A stretch of DNA of 64,000 nucleotides from WHSW01 sp033856255 (lineage in GTDB: Bacteria; Actinomycetota; Thermoleophilia; Solirubrobacterales; 70-9), in the NCBI GenBank assembly GCA_033856255.1, contig JAWVFH010000028.1:124001-188000 (forward strand), read 5' to 3'. The notes beneath the pieces are model-generated. The model had not been told where the DNA came from. It searched no databases and worked only from the letters and a program-made list of their open reading frames with translations. Numbering within the stretch: the first letter of the stretch is position 1; every line of letters begins with the position of its first letter. Of the stretch, positions 30,641 through 41,621 are shown piece after piece. The translations under genes were made by a program, and so were the position numbers.

Positions 30641-32926
30641 GTGAACGCGGAAGGCCGAGGACGAAAGTGGCGCTGGCCGGCCCGCCTACTGTGGGCGGCG
30701 CTGGGCGGAGCGCTACTGATCCAGTTGGTCCACTACCAATTCCACCCCTGGCCCGAGCTCAACGGGCTGCTGGGCGGCTGGCTCACCACGGGCTTCGAGG
30801 CCGCCGCGGGCGTGATCTGCCTGCTGCGCGCGGGCCTCGTCCGCGAGGAACGCCTCGTGTGGATCCTGATCGGCACCTCGATGTTGATGTGGGCGAGCGC
30901 GGACCTCGTCTACACATTCGTCTATGCGGACATGGCAGTCCTACCGGTGCCGACCGCATCGGACATCATCTTCCTCGGCGCCTATCCGCTGATCGGACTC
31001 GCGATCGTGCTGCTGACGCGGGACAGGGTGGAGGCGCCCAAAGCCGGTCTGATCTTCGACGGTCTCCTCGCCGCGCTGGCCCTCGCCACCGTCTCGGCGG
31101 CATTCCTGGTGGGTCCGATGATCGATGCCGGCGGCGGCGACGCTGCGGCGGTAGCGGTGACCGCCGCCTATCAGGCCTTTGACGTCGTTCTGCTCGGCAT
31201 GGTGTTCGCGGTCTACGCGCTGACCGGTTGGCGGCCGGGCCGGGCCCTACTGGTGCTGGGGGCGGCCATCCTGGCCGTCACCGTCGGCGACTCGATGTAC
31301 ACGCTTTCGCTGGCGTCCAGCGGCTACCAGGGCAACGTCGTCGACTGGCTCTATTCGCTCGGCGCGATCCTCTTCGCCGTCACTCCTTGGCTGGCGGCGG
31401 CCCCCAAGCGCGAGGTGCCGTCCTCTCGCTGGTTCGGGTTCGTCCTTCCCGCGCTGTTCACCGGGGCGGCTCTCAGCATCTTGATCGTCGACCACTTCGC
31501 GCGCGTGCCTACGATCGCGATCACACTTGCCGCCCTCACCCTGCTGATCAGCATCGTGCGCACCGTGAGCAGCTTCGGGATGGCCAAGGCGCTGGCGCAG
31601 AGTCGCACGGACGCTCTCACCGATCCGCTGACCGCAATCGGCAACCGCACGTTCTTCACCGATCGAATGACCCGCGCGCTCGCAGCCCGGGGTCGCAGCG
31701 GTACCCCTGTCTCGGTCCTCTTTCTCGACCTCAACGACTTCAAGGCGATCAACGATGGGCTCGGCCACGCCGTCGGTGACCAGTGCCTGCAGAAGGTGGC
31801 AGAGCGCCTGACCTCGATCTTGCGGGAGTCCGAAACCTGCGCCCGCCTTGGCGGCGACGAGTTCGGCATCGTCCTCGAAGGGGCCACCGCGGAAGAGGCG
31901 GAAGCGGTCGCCGAGAGGGTCGCCGAGGCGCTCGACGCGCCGATGCGCTTGGCCGGCCGCGAGCTCCATTCGGGCGCGGCGATCGGGATCTCAGTCGCCG
32001 ACGACGGCTCGTCGGTGGACGCGCTGCTGCACCAGGCGGATATCGCGATGTACCAGGCGAAGGAGCGCTCGTCCTCCTACGTCGTGTTTTCGGGAACGGC
32101 GACCGCCGATTCCGACCGGCTCGAGCTCGCCTCCGAGCTTCGGCGCGGCATCGAGCAGCACGAGCTCGAACTCTTCTTCCAGCCGCAGATCGATCTTCAA
32201 CACGACCGCGTGGCTTCGGTCGAGGCGCTGGTGCGCTGGCGCCACCCCGAGCGCGGCCTGATGCTTCCCGGCGCCTTCCTCACCGCCGCCGATCGGAGCC
32301 ACCAGATGTCGCCACTGACGGACGAGGTCCTACGGCTTGCGACCGAAGCGCTGGCGAGCTGGCGGCAGCAGGGCATCGAGCTGTCCGTCGCCGTCAACCT
32401 GCCGGGCAGCGTGCTCCTCGACCGCAACCTGGCGCAGCGCATCGGTTCGCTGCTCGACTCGCAGGGCCTCGACCCCGACTGCCTCACGATCGAGCTCACA
32501 GAGGACGCGATCGGCGTCGACCTCGACCAGGTCGAGTCCAGCCTGCGAGAGCTCGCCGCGCTGGGGTTCGCGATCTCGATCGACGACTTCGGACAGGGGC
32601 ACTCCTCGCTGAACCGGCTGCGGAGGCTGCCGATCTCTGAGCTCAAGGTCGACCGCGCCTTCGTCGCCGGGATGCTCGACCACAAGCACGACGCGGCGAT
32701 CGTTCGCTCGACCATCAACCTCGGCCACGAGCTCGACCTGATCGTGGTCGCCGAGGGCGTTGAGGACGAGGCGACCCTGCAGCAGCTCAAGGACCTTGAT
32801 TGCGACCTCGTACAGGGCTACCTGATCGCGCGTCCGATGCCCGGCGACCGTGTCCCGGGGTGGGTGGCCGAATGGCAGGCGGCGCGCAACGCCGGCGTCG
32901 GTCCCCCTCAGCCGCTCGCCGCTTGA
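30641..32926 (+). CDS. Membrane GGDEF-EAL c-di-GMP protein
   Basis: About 761 residues. Roughly ten hydrophobic segments (residues 10-315), then a GGDEF domain (DALTDPLTAIGNRTFF, active-site GGDEF at 404-408) and an EAL domain (EAL at 528-530, DDFGQGHSSLNRL, VVAEGVEDEATL, VQGYLIARPMP). Both catalytic signatures are intact, so it could synthesise and degrade c-di-GMP. The product-inhibition site before GGDEF reads R-E-S-E instead of RxxD, so feedback inhibition is probably lost. The GTG at 30641 is preferred; a GTG at 30557 would add an unrelated 28-residue leader. The membrane part is the likely signal input. Confidence 0.9.
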   Translation: MNAEGRGRKWRWPARLLWAALGGALLIQLVHYQFHPWPELNGLLGGWLTTGFEAAAGVICLLRAGLVREERLVWILIGTSMLMWASADLVYTFVYADMAVLPVPTASDIIFLGAYPLIGLAIVLLTRDRVEAPKAGLIFDGLLAALALATVSAAFLVGPMIDAGGGDAAAVAVTAAYQAFDVVLLGMVFAVYALTGWRPGRALLVLGAAILAVTVGDSMYTLSLASSGYQGNVVDWLYSLGAILFAVTPWLAAAPKREVPSSRWFGFVLPALFTGAALSILIVDHFARVPTIAITLAALTLLISIVRTVSSFGMAKALAQSRTDALTDPLTAIGNRTFFTDRMTRALAARGRSGTPVSVLFLDLNDFKAINDGLGHAVGDQCLQKVAERLTSILRESETCARLGGDEFGIVLEGATAEEAEAVAERVAEALDAPMRLAGRELHSGAAIGISVADDGSSVDALLHQADIAMYQAKERSSSYVVFSGTATADSDRLELASELRRGIEQHELELFFQPQIDLQHDRVASVEALVRWRHPERGLMLPGAFLTAADRSHQMSPLTDEVLRLATEALASWRQQGIELSVAVNLPGSVLLDRNLAQRIGSLLDSQGLDPDCLTIELTEDAIGVDLDQVESSLRELAALGFAISIDDFGQGHSSLNRLRRLPISELKVDRAFVAGMLDHKHDAAIVRSTINLGHELDLIVVAEGVEDEATLQQLKDLDCDLVQGYLIARPMPGDRVPGWVAEWQAARNAGVGPPQPLAA

Positions 32927-32960
32927 CTGACCCCGTTTAGGGCGGGCTAACGTAGTCCGC

Positions 32961-34232
32961 GTGCCGAGTCCCCGTTCCGTCCAGCGCACGTACCTGATCC
33001 TGATGCTCGGCAACACCCTGGCGGCGTCGTTCATCTGGGGGATCAACACGATCTTCCTCCTCGACGCCGGCCTCTCCAACACCGAGGCCTTCGCCGCCAA
33101 CGCCTTCTTCACCGCGGGCATGGTGATCTTCGAGGTGCCGACCGGGATCGTCGCCGACACGATCGGCCGGCGCTTTTCCTACCTGCTCGGCACCGTGACG
33201 CTCACGGTCTCGACGCTGATCTACCTGCTGCTCTGGCAGATGGAGGCGCCGTTCTGGGAGTGGGCGCTGAGCTCGATGCTGCTCGGGCTCGGGTTCACGT
33301 TCTTCTCCGGCGCGGTCGAGGCGTGGCTCGTCGACGCGCTCACCGCGACCGGGTTCACGGGCGAGCTGGAGACGGTATTCGGGCGCGGCCAGATCGTCTC
33401 CGGAATCGCGATGCTGACCGGCTCGGTGGCCGGCGGCTACATCGCCCAGGCCACAAGCCTCGGGGTCCCGTTCCTGTTCAGGGCCGGGGTGCTCGTGGTG
33501 ATGTTCGTGGTCGCCTTCAGGATGATGAAAGACGTCGGCTTCACGCCCGAGAAGGGCCGCCGGCCGATCGCCGAGATGCGAAAGATCACCTCCGACTCGA
33601 TCGAATACGGCTGGCGGGTCCCGGCGGTCAAGTGGCTGATGGTGAGCTCGCTGTTCACCGGTGGCGTCGGCATCTACGCCTTCTACGCCCTGCAGCCGTA
33701 CCTGCTCGAGCTGTACGGCGATCCACACGCGTACACGGTCGCAGGCCTGGTGGCTGCGATCGTCGCCGGGGCCCAGATCCTCGGTGGGATCGCGGCGCCG
33801 CGGATTCGCCGCCTCTTTGCGCGCCGGACCTCCGCCCTGCTCGTCTCGCTGGTGCTCAGCGTCACCGCCCTCGCCCTGATCGGGCTGATAGAGAACTTCT
33901 ACGCGGTGATCGCCCTGATCGTCGTCTGGGGACTGCTGTTCGCGGCCACGATGCCGATCCGCCAGGCCTACATGAACGGGATGATCCCCTCCCGGCAGCG
34001 GGCGACGATCCTCTCCTTCGACTCGCTGATGAGCTCGAGCGGCGGCGTCTGGGCCCAGCCCCTGCTCGGCAAGGCCGCCGACGTCTGGGGCTACGCGCCC
34101 TCGTACCTGATGAGCGCCGGGATCTCGGCGATGGCGCTGCCCTTCATCGTCCTCTCCCGGCGCCAGAACTCGCCCGCCGACGGGCTGATCGGGACGGTGC
34201 CGGCGGAGGTCGCCACCGCGACCGCGGCCTGA
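32961..34232 (+). CDS. MFS transporter
   Basis: 423 residues, about 12 hydrophobic segments. MFS loop 2-3 signature GIVADTIGRRFSYLLGTVTL, symmetric half at GGIAAPRIRRLFARRTSALL. Short N- and C-tails are cytoplasmic. GTG start 34 bases after the c-di-GMP gene. The stop lies 3 bases from the convergent acs stop. Substrate unknown; it resembles small-molecule/drug antiporters rather than sugar porters. Confidence 0.9.
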   Translation: MPSPRSVQRTYLILMLGNTLAASFIWGINTIFLLDAGLSNTEAFAANAFFTAGMVIFEVPTGIVADTIGRRFSYLLGTVTLTVSTLIYLLLWQMEAPFWEWALSSMLLGLGFTFFSGAVEAWLVDALTATGFTGELETVFGRGQIVSGIAMLTGSVAGGYIAQATSLGVPFLFRAGVLVVMFVVAFRMMKDVGFTPEKGRRPIAEMRKITSDSIEYGWRVPAVKWLMVSSLFTGGVGIYAFYALQPYLLELYGDPHAYTVAGLVAAIVAGAQILGGIAAPRIRRLFARRTSALLVSLVLSVTALALIGLIENFYAVIALIVVWGLLFAATMPIRQAYMNGMIPSRQRATILSFDSLMSSSGGVWAQPLLGKAADVWGYAPSYLMSAGISAMALPFIVLSRRQNSPADGLIGTVPAEVATATAA

Positions 34233-34235
34233 GCG

Positions 34236-36224
<1,989 letters not shown>

Positions 36225-36277
36225 CTTCTCCTCCTCGCTTCGCGTGATCGACAGAGCCTATTTCGCCGCCGTCGCCG

Positions 36278-36309
36278 CCCCGGGCGTGCCGCGATTGGCG
36301 CGCCCGGGG
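36278..36309. promoter_or_regulatory. Hairpin in satP-acs spacer
   Basis: CCCCGGGCG and CGCCCGGGG, 9-bp arms with a 14-base loop, in the 100-base spacer between the permease stop and the acs start. It may be a transcription attenuator or an mRNA processing site that sets the ratio of the two products. No T-run, so simple termination is less likely. Confidence 0.4.
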
Positions 36310-36324
36310 GGCGGGGGGCGCCGA

Positions 36325-36981
36325 CTACTTCAGCGGGCGCACCGGGATCACGATCCGACCGAAGGTCTTGTTCGTGACTCCCGCGAACGACGCGTACCAG
36401 GCCGCGAGCGCCGTCGCGATCCCGAGCACGCCGCCGATGTGGGTGATCGTCTCGTTCCCCACCGCGTCGCCGATCCCAAGCACGATGAACGTCGGCGCGA
36501 GCAGCAGGAAGACGATGTTCACCGCCACGCTGACGCGGAACGACGCGATCCACATGTAGGCGGTGAAGATCCCCCAGGCGATCAGGTAGAGCCCGACCGC
36601 ATCACCAGCCGCGGACTCCGGGACGTTGCCGGCGAAGAACTGCTCGTAGGCGAACAGCGACAGCCAGAACGCCCCGAACGACGTGAACGCCGTCGCCCCG
36701 AACGTGTTGTTGTTCTTGAACTCCCACATTCCCGCGAGCACCTGCGCCAGCCCGCCGTATGCGAACGCGAGCCCGAAGACGATCGGCTCACCGGCGGAGT
36801 TGACCCAGCCCGCGTTGAAGAAGCTGAGCACGAACGTGGTCAGCGCGAACGCCGCCAGACCCAACGGGGCCGGGTCGGCGATCACCTCCGGAAGGCGTGC
36901 GGTTCCCGCCCGCGCCGGTTCCGCGGCGGGGTCGGGAGAACGCACCGCTCTCGTCCCCCTCGAGACGGTCGTCGCTTCCAT
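36325..36981 (-). CDS. satP: Acetate/succinate permease of the GPR1/FUN34/YaaH family
   Basis: About 218 residues with six hydrophobic segments. The family signature NPxPLGL is present as ADPAPLGLAAFALTTF, followed by GLAQVLAGMWEFKNNNTFGA and GGVLGIATALAAWYASFAG. Transports acetate and/or succinate across the inner membrane. Very good Shine-Dalgarno (AGGAGG) before the ATG. Directly upstream of acs, matching an acetate-uptake/activation operon. Confidence 0.92.
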   Translation of the reverse strand: MEATTVSRGTRAVRSPDPAAEPARAGTARLPEVIADPAPLGLAAFALTTFVLSFFNAGWVNSAGEPIVFGLAFAYGGLAQVLAGMWEFKNNNTFGATAFTSFGAFWLSLFAYEQFFAGNVPESAAGDAVGLYLIAWGIFTAYMWIASFRVSVAVNIVFLLLAPTFIVLGIGDAVGNETITHIGGVLGIATALAAWYASFAGVTNKTFGRIVIPVRPLK

Positions 36982-37025
36982 GGTCTCCTCCTTTGGAGCG
37001 TTTCTCCCCACTACGGTTCTACCCC

Positions 37026-38231
37026 GTGGCCGACCTCTCACACCACCGATCCCGGCCACGAATCAGCCCCGCGCGCACCGCCTTCGCGGGCATCTTCGTC
37101 GTCACCGGACTCGGCCTGCTCGCCGTCGGGGCGACGCTTCCGGTCCTGCCCCGCTACGTCAAGGGCCCGATCGGCGGCAGCGACTTCGACGTCGGCGTCG
37201 TCACCGGCGCCTTCGCGATCACCGGGCTCGCCTGCAGGCCCCTGGCCGGCCGGCTCGCGGATCAGCGGGGGCGCCGGCTGGTGGTGATCCTGGGCTCGCT
37301 CTCGACCGCGGTGGCCGGCATCCTCTACTTCGTCCCGGCCGGAATCGGCGGGCTGATCGTCGCCCGCCTCTTCCTCGGCATCGGCGAGGGCGCGGTCTAC
37401 ACCGCGGGCTCGGCCTGGGTCGTCGACATGACCCCGCCCGAGCGGCGCGGGCGGATCATCGGCCTCTACGGGCTGGCGATCTGGGGCGGCCTGGCGCTGG
37501 GCCCGCCGATCGGCGAGCTGATCCTGCAGGGCACGAGCTTCGAGATGGTCTGGGCGTTTGCCGCCGCCGCGCCGCTGCTCGGGGCGGCCCTGGCCTTGCG
37601 GATCCCCGAGAACTTCGTGCCCCATCCCGGTGCCTCGCGGGCCGAGCGGCAATGGATCTCGCGCGAGGCGTTGCGGCCCGGCCTCGGCCTCTCGCTGGCG
37701 ATCGTCGGCTACGCCGCGATGGCGGCCTTCCTGGTCCTGCACCTGGACCAGCGCGGCGTCGGCCACGGGGCGACCGTGTTCGCCGCCTTCGCCGTCAGCG
37801 TCGTCGCCATGCGGGTGATCGGCGGCGGGCTGCCCGACCGCTACGGCTCGGTCCCCTGCGTGATCGGCGCCGGCCTGATCGAGGCCGCCGGGTTGCTGGT
37901 GATCGCCGGCGCCGACTCGATGCCCGTCGCCGTCGCAGGGGCGGTGGCGATGGGCTCGGGCTTCTCGCTGCTCTTCCCCTCCCTGGCGCTGGTCGTCGTC
38001 AACCGCGTTCCGGAGGAGCGGCGCGGCGTCGCGATGGGCACGTTCACGGCCTTCTTCGACCTCGGGATGGGGGTCGGCAGCCCGATCGCGGGGGCCGCCG
38101 CCGCGATCGGCGGCTATCAGGCCGCGTTCGTGCTCGCCGCGGCCTGCGCCCTGGGAACGATCCCCCTGGCGCTCTCGTTGCGTGGCATCGTCGCCGCCGA
38201 GGCCCTTCCGGCGCCGGCCCGGGCGAGCTGA
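37026..38231 (+). CDS. MFS transporter
   Basis: About 401 residues, about 12 hydrophobic segments, signature loop GRLADQRGRRLVVILGSLST and a repeated half at GGLPDRYGSVPCVIGAGLIE. LGIGEGAVYTAGSAWVVD and the short central loop match the small-MFS exporters. GTG start just 44 bases from the divergent acetate permease ATG. Ends 5 bases from the convergent DUF2294 stop. Substrate unknown. Confidence 0.9.
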   Translation: MADLSHHRSRPRISPARTAFAGIFVVTGLGLLAVGATLPVLPRYVKGPIGGSDFDVGVVTGAFAITGLACRPLAGRLADQRGRRLVVILGSLSTAVAGILYFVPAGIGGLIVARLFLGIGEGAVYTAGSAWVVDMTPPERRGRIIGLYGLAIWGGLALGPPIGELILQGTSFEMVWAFAAAAPLLGAALALRIPENFVPHPGASRAERQWISREALRPGLGLSLAIVGYAAMAAFLVLHLDQRGVGHGATVFAAFAVSVVAMRVIGGGLPDRYGSVPCVIGAGLIEAAGLLVIAGADSMPVAVAGAVAMGSGFSLLFPSLALVVVNRVPEERRGVAMGTFTAFFDLGMGVGSPIAGAAAAIGGYQAAFVLAAACALGTIPLALSLRGIVAAEALPAPARAS

Positions 38232-38235
38232 CGGC

Positions 38236-38643
38236 CTACGTTTCCTCCGGGACCACCTCGAGCGACCCGAATCCCTCGAGCGGACCGTCGACGAAGAACA
38301 CCTCCAGCGTCAGGTCGGGCTCGAGGTGCGCCTGGCTCAGGAAGGCGACGACCGAACGCCCGGTGAGCTCCTTGATCACCGCCTTGTAGCGCTCGGCCAT
38401 CAGCTTCTGGAACTCATGGCGCATGACCACGACCTGGTCGGACTGGCCGCCCTCGACCATCGTCTGCTCAACCGCGGTGAACCCGTTGCGCAAAACGCAG
38501 ACGATGATGTCGTCGATCACATAGGTCTTCGCCCGATGAGGGCCTCGTCCGTAGTGATCGCGCATGATCGCGACGATCCGATTCGAGATCGCGCTCAGCA
38601 ACTCTCCGCCTGAGAGCGGCTGTCCTGTCGTATCGCTACCCAT
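38236..38643 (-). CDS. DUF2294-family protein
   Basis: 135 residues, short soluble protein: SGGELLSAISNRIVAIMRDH, HRAKTYVIDDIIVCVLRNGF and AERYKAVIKELTGRSVVAFL match DUF2294 as I recall it, a domain sometimes linked to Na+/bicarbonate transport genes. No transporter is adjacent. It is divergent from a diguanylate cyclase across an AT-richer region with a palindrome, so possibly co-regulated with c-di-GMP signalling. Biochemical function unknown. Confidence 0.87.
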   Translation of the reverse strand: MGSDTTGQPLSGGELLSAISNRIVAIMRDHYGRGPHRAKTYVIDDIIVCVLRNGFTAVEQTMVEGGQSDQVVVMRHEFQKLMAERYKAVIKELTGRSVVAFLSQAHLEPDLTLEVFFVDGPLEGFGSLEVVPEET

Positions 38644-38669
38644 CCGTACCCACTTACTTCCCCCGTTCG

Positions 38670-38682
38670 GGGTAATTTACCC
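38670..38682. promoter_or_regulatory. Palindrome in divergent intergenic region
   Basis: GGGTAA-T-TTACCC, perfect 6-bp dyad with one central base, 27 bases upstream of the DUF2294 start and about 185 upstream of the GGDEF start. A second CGGGGTA lies 17 bases to the right as a direct repeat. GGGTA-type elements resemble SigB-type -10 boxes, but symmetry favours a protein operator. Confidence 0.45.
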
Positions 38683-38866
38683 AAATCGGGGTATTGCTTG
38701 GCGGGGTCGGCCCCGGGCGGTGCTACAGTCGGGACGCGGCCCGATTTCTCGCCCTGCGGGTGGTTCTGACGGTTAGCAGTGTCGAGCGGACGTCCTCGCG
38801 AACGCCAGCCGAGCGCGACGGCGGACTTACGACGACGCCAACTGTTCCGCGACCCGGAGGGCATCG

Positions 38867-39856
38867 ATGAGCACACGCCACCACGGACGGGTGGGTTCCC
38901 CAGCCGCAACCGAGGCGTTGCGCGCGGACCCGATCCCCTCGGCGTCCGACGACTCCGGGGCAGACCCGGCCGAGCGCACCGCCGATCTCGACTCCGTGAT
39001 TCGCTTCATCGGCCGCGACATGGACGCCGACGGCGCGATGCTTGCCGTCGACGGGCGGGCAGGGACGTCGCACGTGTACTCGTCCTGGGGCCGCCCGCTC
39101 GGCCTCCAGGTCCTGGACGGCGTCGCCGGGGGCGGTGCGATCGGACGCGCGCTTGCCCGCGACAAGCCAGTCGCGCGGCGGCTGCGCCGCGACGGCACGG
39201 GGGATAGCCCTACGGCCGAGGTGCTGGCCGCCCCGGTGCGAGTTCCGAGCGGAGTCACCGGGGCCCTGGCCGTCGGCTTCGATCATCCGCTCAACGGGCA
39301 ACTCGACAACGAGCTCCGGCGGCTGAGCTCCTTCGCCGGGCTGATCGGCCTCTGGCTCGATGACTCGGAGGCGCTCCTGCAGCTCCTGCGGGCCGCGTGC
39401 GAGGACGCGGTGACCGGGTGCCTCACGTACCCGACCCTCGCCCACGAGCTCGAATCCGAGAGCAAGCGCGCGCTGCGCACGGGCCAGCCCCTGTCCTGTC
39501 TGTTCATCGACATCGACCGCTTCAAGCAGGTCAACGACTCGCTCGGCCATCCAACCGGCAACGTCATGCTCGGCATCGTCGGCGCCACCCTGCGCGAGCG
39601 GGTCCGCGACACGGACACGGTGGGTCGCTTCGGCGGCGACGAGTTCGTCGTCCTGCTACCCGACACCGCCATGCCCGGAGCTCACGAGCTTGCGGAGGTG
39701 CTGGCCAACGCCATCCGCGAGGCGACCGCAGAGGTGCGCGGAGGGCCGGTCGAGATCTCGACCGGTGTCAGCGAGCTCGCCCAGGGGATGACCCACGCCG
39801 AGCTGCTCGAGCAGGCGGACAGTTCGCTCAGGGAGCGTCGATCGGGCGACCGGTAG
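38867..39856 (+). CDS. GAF-like/GGDEF diguanylate cyclase
   Basis: 329 residues, soluble. The first 170 residues look GAF-like (LDSVIRFIGRDMDADGAMLA, VLAAPVRVPSGVTGALAVGF), then a GGDEF domain with DAVTGCLTYPTLAHELE, LSCLFIDIDRFKQVNDSLGH and GGDEF at 256-260. Five residues before it is RDTD (247-250), an intact RxxD inhibitory site. No EAL domain, so c-di-GMP synthesis is predicted, with product feedback. Start chosen by GGAGG 6 bases upstream of the ATG. Divergent from DUF2294. Confidence 0.9.
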   Translation: MSTRHHGRVGSPAATEALRADPIPSASDDSGADPAERTADLDSVIRFIGRDMDADGAMLAVDGRAGTSHVYSSWGRPLGLQVLDGVAGGGAIGRALARDKPVARRLRRDGTGDSPTAEVLAAPVRVPSGVTGALAVGFDHPLNGQLDNELRRLSSFAGLIGLWLDDSEALLQLLRAACEDAVTGCLTYPTLAHELESESKRALRTGQPLSCLFIDIDRFKQVNDSLGHPTGNVMLGIVGATLRERVRDTDTVGRFGGDEFVVLLPDTAMPGAHELAEVLANAIREATAEVRGGPVEISTGVSELAQGMTHAELLEQADSSLRERRSGDR

Positions 39857-39868
39857 GCGGCGTCCGGC

Positions 39869-40663
39869 TCAGTCGACCAGGCGGCGGGTCATTCGGCGGA
39901 CCGCCACCCGCCACATCACGATCGAGAACACGAGCAGGGCCCCGACCCGGGCGATGTCGACGGCTTCGAAGCCGAAGGCGGCGCCACGGACGAGCTCGAC
40001 CAGCTGGTAGAGCGGGTTGAACTGCGCCGCCACCTGGGCCCCCTCGGGGAGCTGGTTGATCGGAAAGAAGGTCCCGGCGACCAGGAAGAGCGGCGTGATC
40101 ACCAGCGTGGTCACGTAGTTGAACTGGTCGATCTTCGCCACCGTCGCCGCGACGGCGATCCCGAAGGACGCGAACCCGTAGGCGGTGATGAAGCCGAAGA
40201 ACGGCACCAGCAGCATCGCCCAGGTCGGGTCGAGCCCGAAGGCGAAGGAGACGAGCAGCGGGAAGCAGCCATAGAACCCTGCTCGCAGCGCGATCCACAG
40301 GGCCTCCGCGGTGACCAGCTCCTCGACGTCGACCGGCGCCGCCAGGATCGCGTCGTAGGTGCGCTGGAAGCGGTGCTTGACGAAGGTCCCGAACATCGCC
40401 GGCAGGGCGCTGGCGAAGATCACCGCGGTGGCGACCATCCCCGTGCCGACGAACTCGACGTAGCTCAGTCCCTCGACGCCTTTGGCGACGATCGTCGAAC
40501 CGAGACCGAGCCCGAAGGCGAGCAGGTAGATCGTCGGCTCGAGCAGGCTGGAGAAGGTGGTCGCCTTCCAGAAGGTGCGGAAGTTGGCCACCTCGCGGCT
40601 CATCACGCCGCCGATCGCGGCCGGGTCGAGCCGCCGGATCCGGGTCGCCGTCTGCACGCTCAT
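39869..40663 (-). CDS. ABC-2 transporter permease
   Basis: 264 residues, six hydrophobic segments of the ABC-2/NodJ type: TTFSSLLEPTIYLLAFGLGL, ATAVIFASALPAMFGTFV, FLVAGTFFPINQLPEG. Starts with an ATG that overlaps the ATPase stop (ATGA). Together they form a complete exporter (drug, lipid or polysaccharide). Confidence 0.92.
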   Translation of the reverse strand: MSVQTATRIRRLDPAAIGGVMSREVANFRTFWKATTFSSLLEPTIYLLAFGLGLGSTIVAKGVEGLSYVEFVGTGMVATAVIFASALPAMFGTFVKHRFQRTYDAILAAPVDVEELVTAEALWIALRAGFYGCFPLLVSFAFGLDPTWAMLLVPFFGFITAYGFASFGIAVAATVAKIDQFNYVTTLVITPLFLVAGTFFPINQLPEGAQVAAQFNPLYQLVELVRGAAFGFEAVDIARVGALLVFSIVMWRVAVRRMTRRLVD

Positions 40664-41571
40664 TCGGCCTCCTCCCCGGTGAGCAGGACGAAGACGTCCT
40701 CGAGCGAGGCGGCGCGGCGGATCGCGTCGTCGGGGACGGTCCCGTTCGTGGACCGCTCGGCGCCGACGATCGCGATCGCCGGGCCTGCCGGTCGCACCCG
40801 CAGGCCCTCCGACTCGGCCTGGGCGCGAACCTCGGCCAGCCGATCCGGAGGTCCGTAGACCTCGGCCGTCTCGCGTCCCGCGTGCTCGACGATCAGCTCC
40901 GCCGGCTTGCCGCGGGCAACGACCTTGCCGTGCGCCATCACCGCGACCTCGTCGGCGAGCCGCTCCGCCTCCTCGATGTAGTGGGTCGACATCAGGATCG
41001 TCGCCCCGCGCGAGCGCAGGCCGTCGATCAGCGACCACATCTGGGTGCGGATCTGGGGGTCGAGCCCGACGGTCGGCTCGTCGAGAAGTACCAGCCGCGG
41101 CTCGTGGACGAGCCCGCGCGCGAGCAGCAGCCGGCGCCGCATGCCGCCGGAGAGCGCGTCGACGGCGTCCTTGCGCCGCCCGCGAAGGCGCGCCAGGTCG
41201 AGCGCCCGGTCGACCGCCGCCCAGACGTCGCCGACCCGGTAGAGGCGGGCGAAGACGGCGAGGTTGTCCTCGACCGTGACGTCGACGTCGAGGTTGTCGA
41301 GCTGGGGGACGACGCCCATCACGGCGCGTGCGGCCTTGGCCTCGCGGGGGAGCTCGAACTCGAGCACCCGCAGCTCGCCCGAGTCGGCGATCGCCTGCCC
41401 GGTCAGCAACCGCATCGTGGTCGACTTGCCCGCCCCGTTCGGCCCCAGCAGGCCGAGGCAGATCCCGGCCGGAACGTCGAGGTCGAGCCCGTCGACGGCC
41501 GTGATCGGCCCGAACGTCTTGACCACGTTGCGGAGCTCGATCGCGCTCTGAGTGGACACCCCTTCGCTCAT
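40660..41571 (-). CDS. ABC-2 transporter ATP-binding protein
   Basis: About 303 residues. Walker A GPNGAGKST (residues 43-51), Q-loop GVVPQLDNLD, signature LSGGM, Walker B LVLLDEPTVGLDP and a switch His in STHYIEEAERL. A C-terminal extension of about 80 residues (EVYGPPDRLAEVRAQAESEG) is typical of the NodI/DrrA branch. ATG preferred over a GTG six bases upstream. Translationally coupled to the permease. An antibiotic or lipid exporter is likely. Confidence 0.94.
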   Translation of the reverse strand: MSEGVSTQSAIELRNVVKTFGPITAVDGLDLDVPAGICLGLLGPNGAGKSTTMRLLTGQAIADSGELRVLEFELPREAKAARAVMGVVPQLDNLDVDVTVEDNLAVFARLYRVGDVWAAVDRALDLARLRGRRKDAVDALSGGMRRRLLLARGLVHEPRLVLLDEPTVGLDPQIRTQMWSLIDGLRSRGATILMSTHYIEEAERLADEVAVMAHGKVVARGKPAELIVEHAGRETAEVYGPPDRLAEVRAQAESEGLRVRPAGPAIAIVGAERSTNGTVPDDAIRRAASLEDVFVLLTGEEAE

Positions 41572-41621
41572 CTTCACTCAGGGTAGACAGCACCCTCGCC
41601 CCGAACTCATCGGACGGCGCG

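Noticed and set aside
36278..36309. Hairpin between satP and acs as a simple terminator.
   Set aside because: No T-run, and the genes form a clear functional pair; attenuation or processing is more likely.
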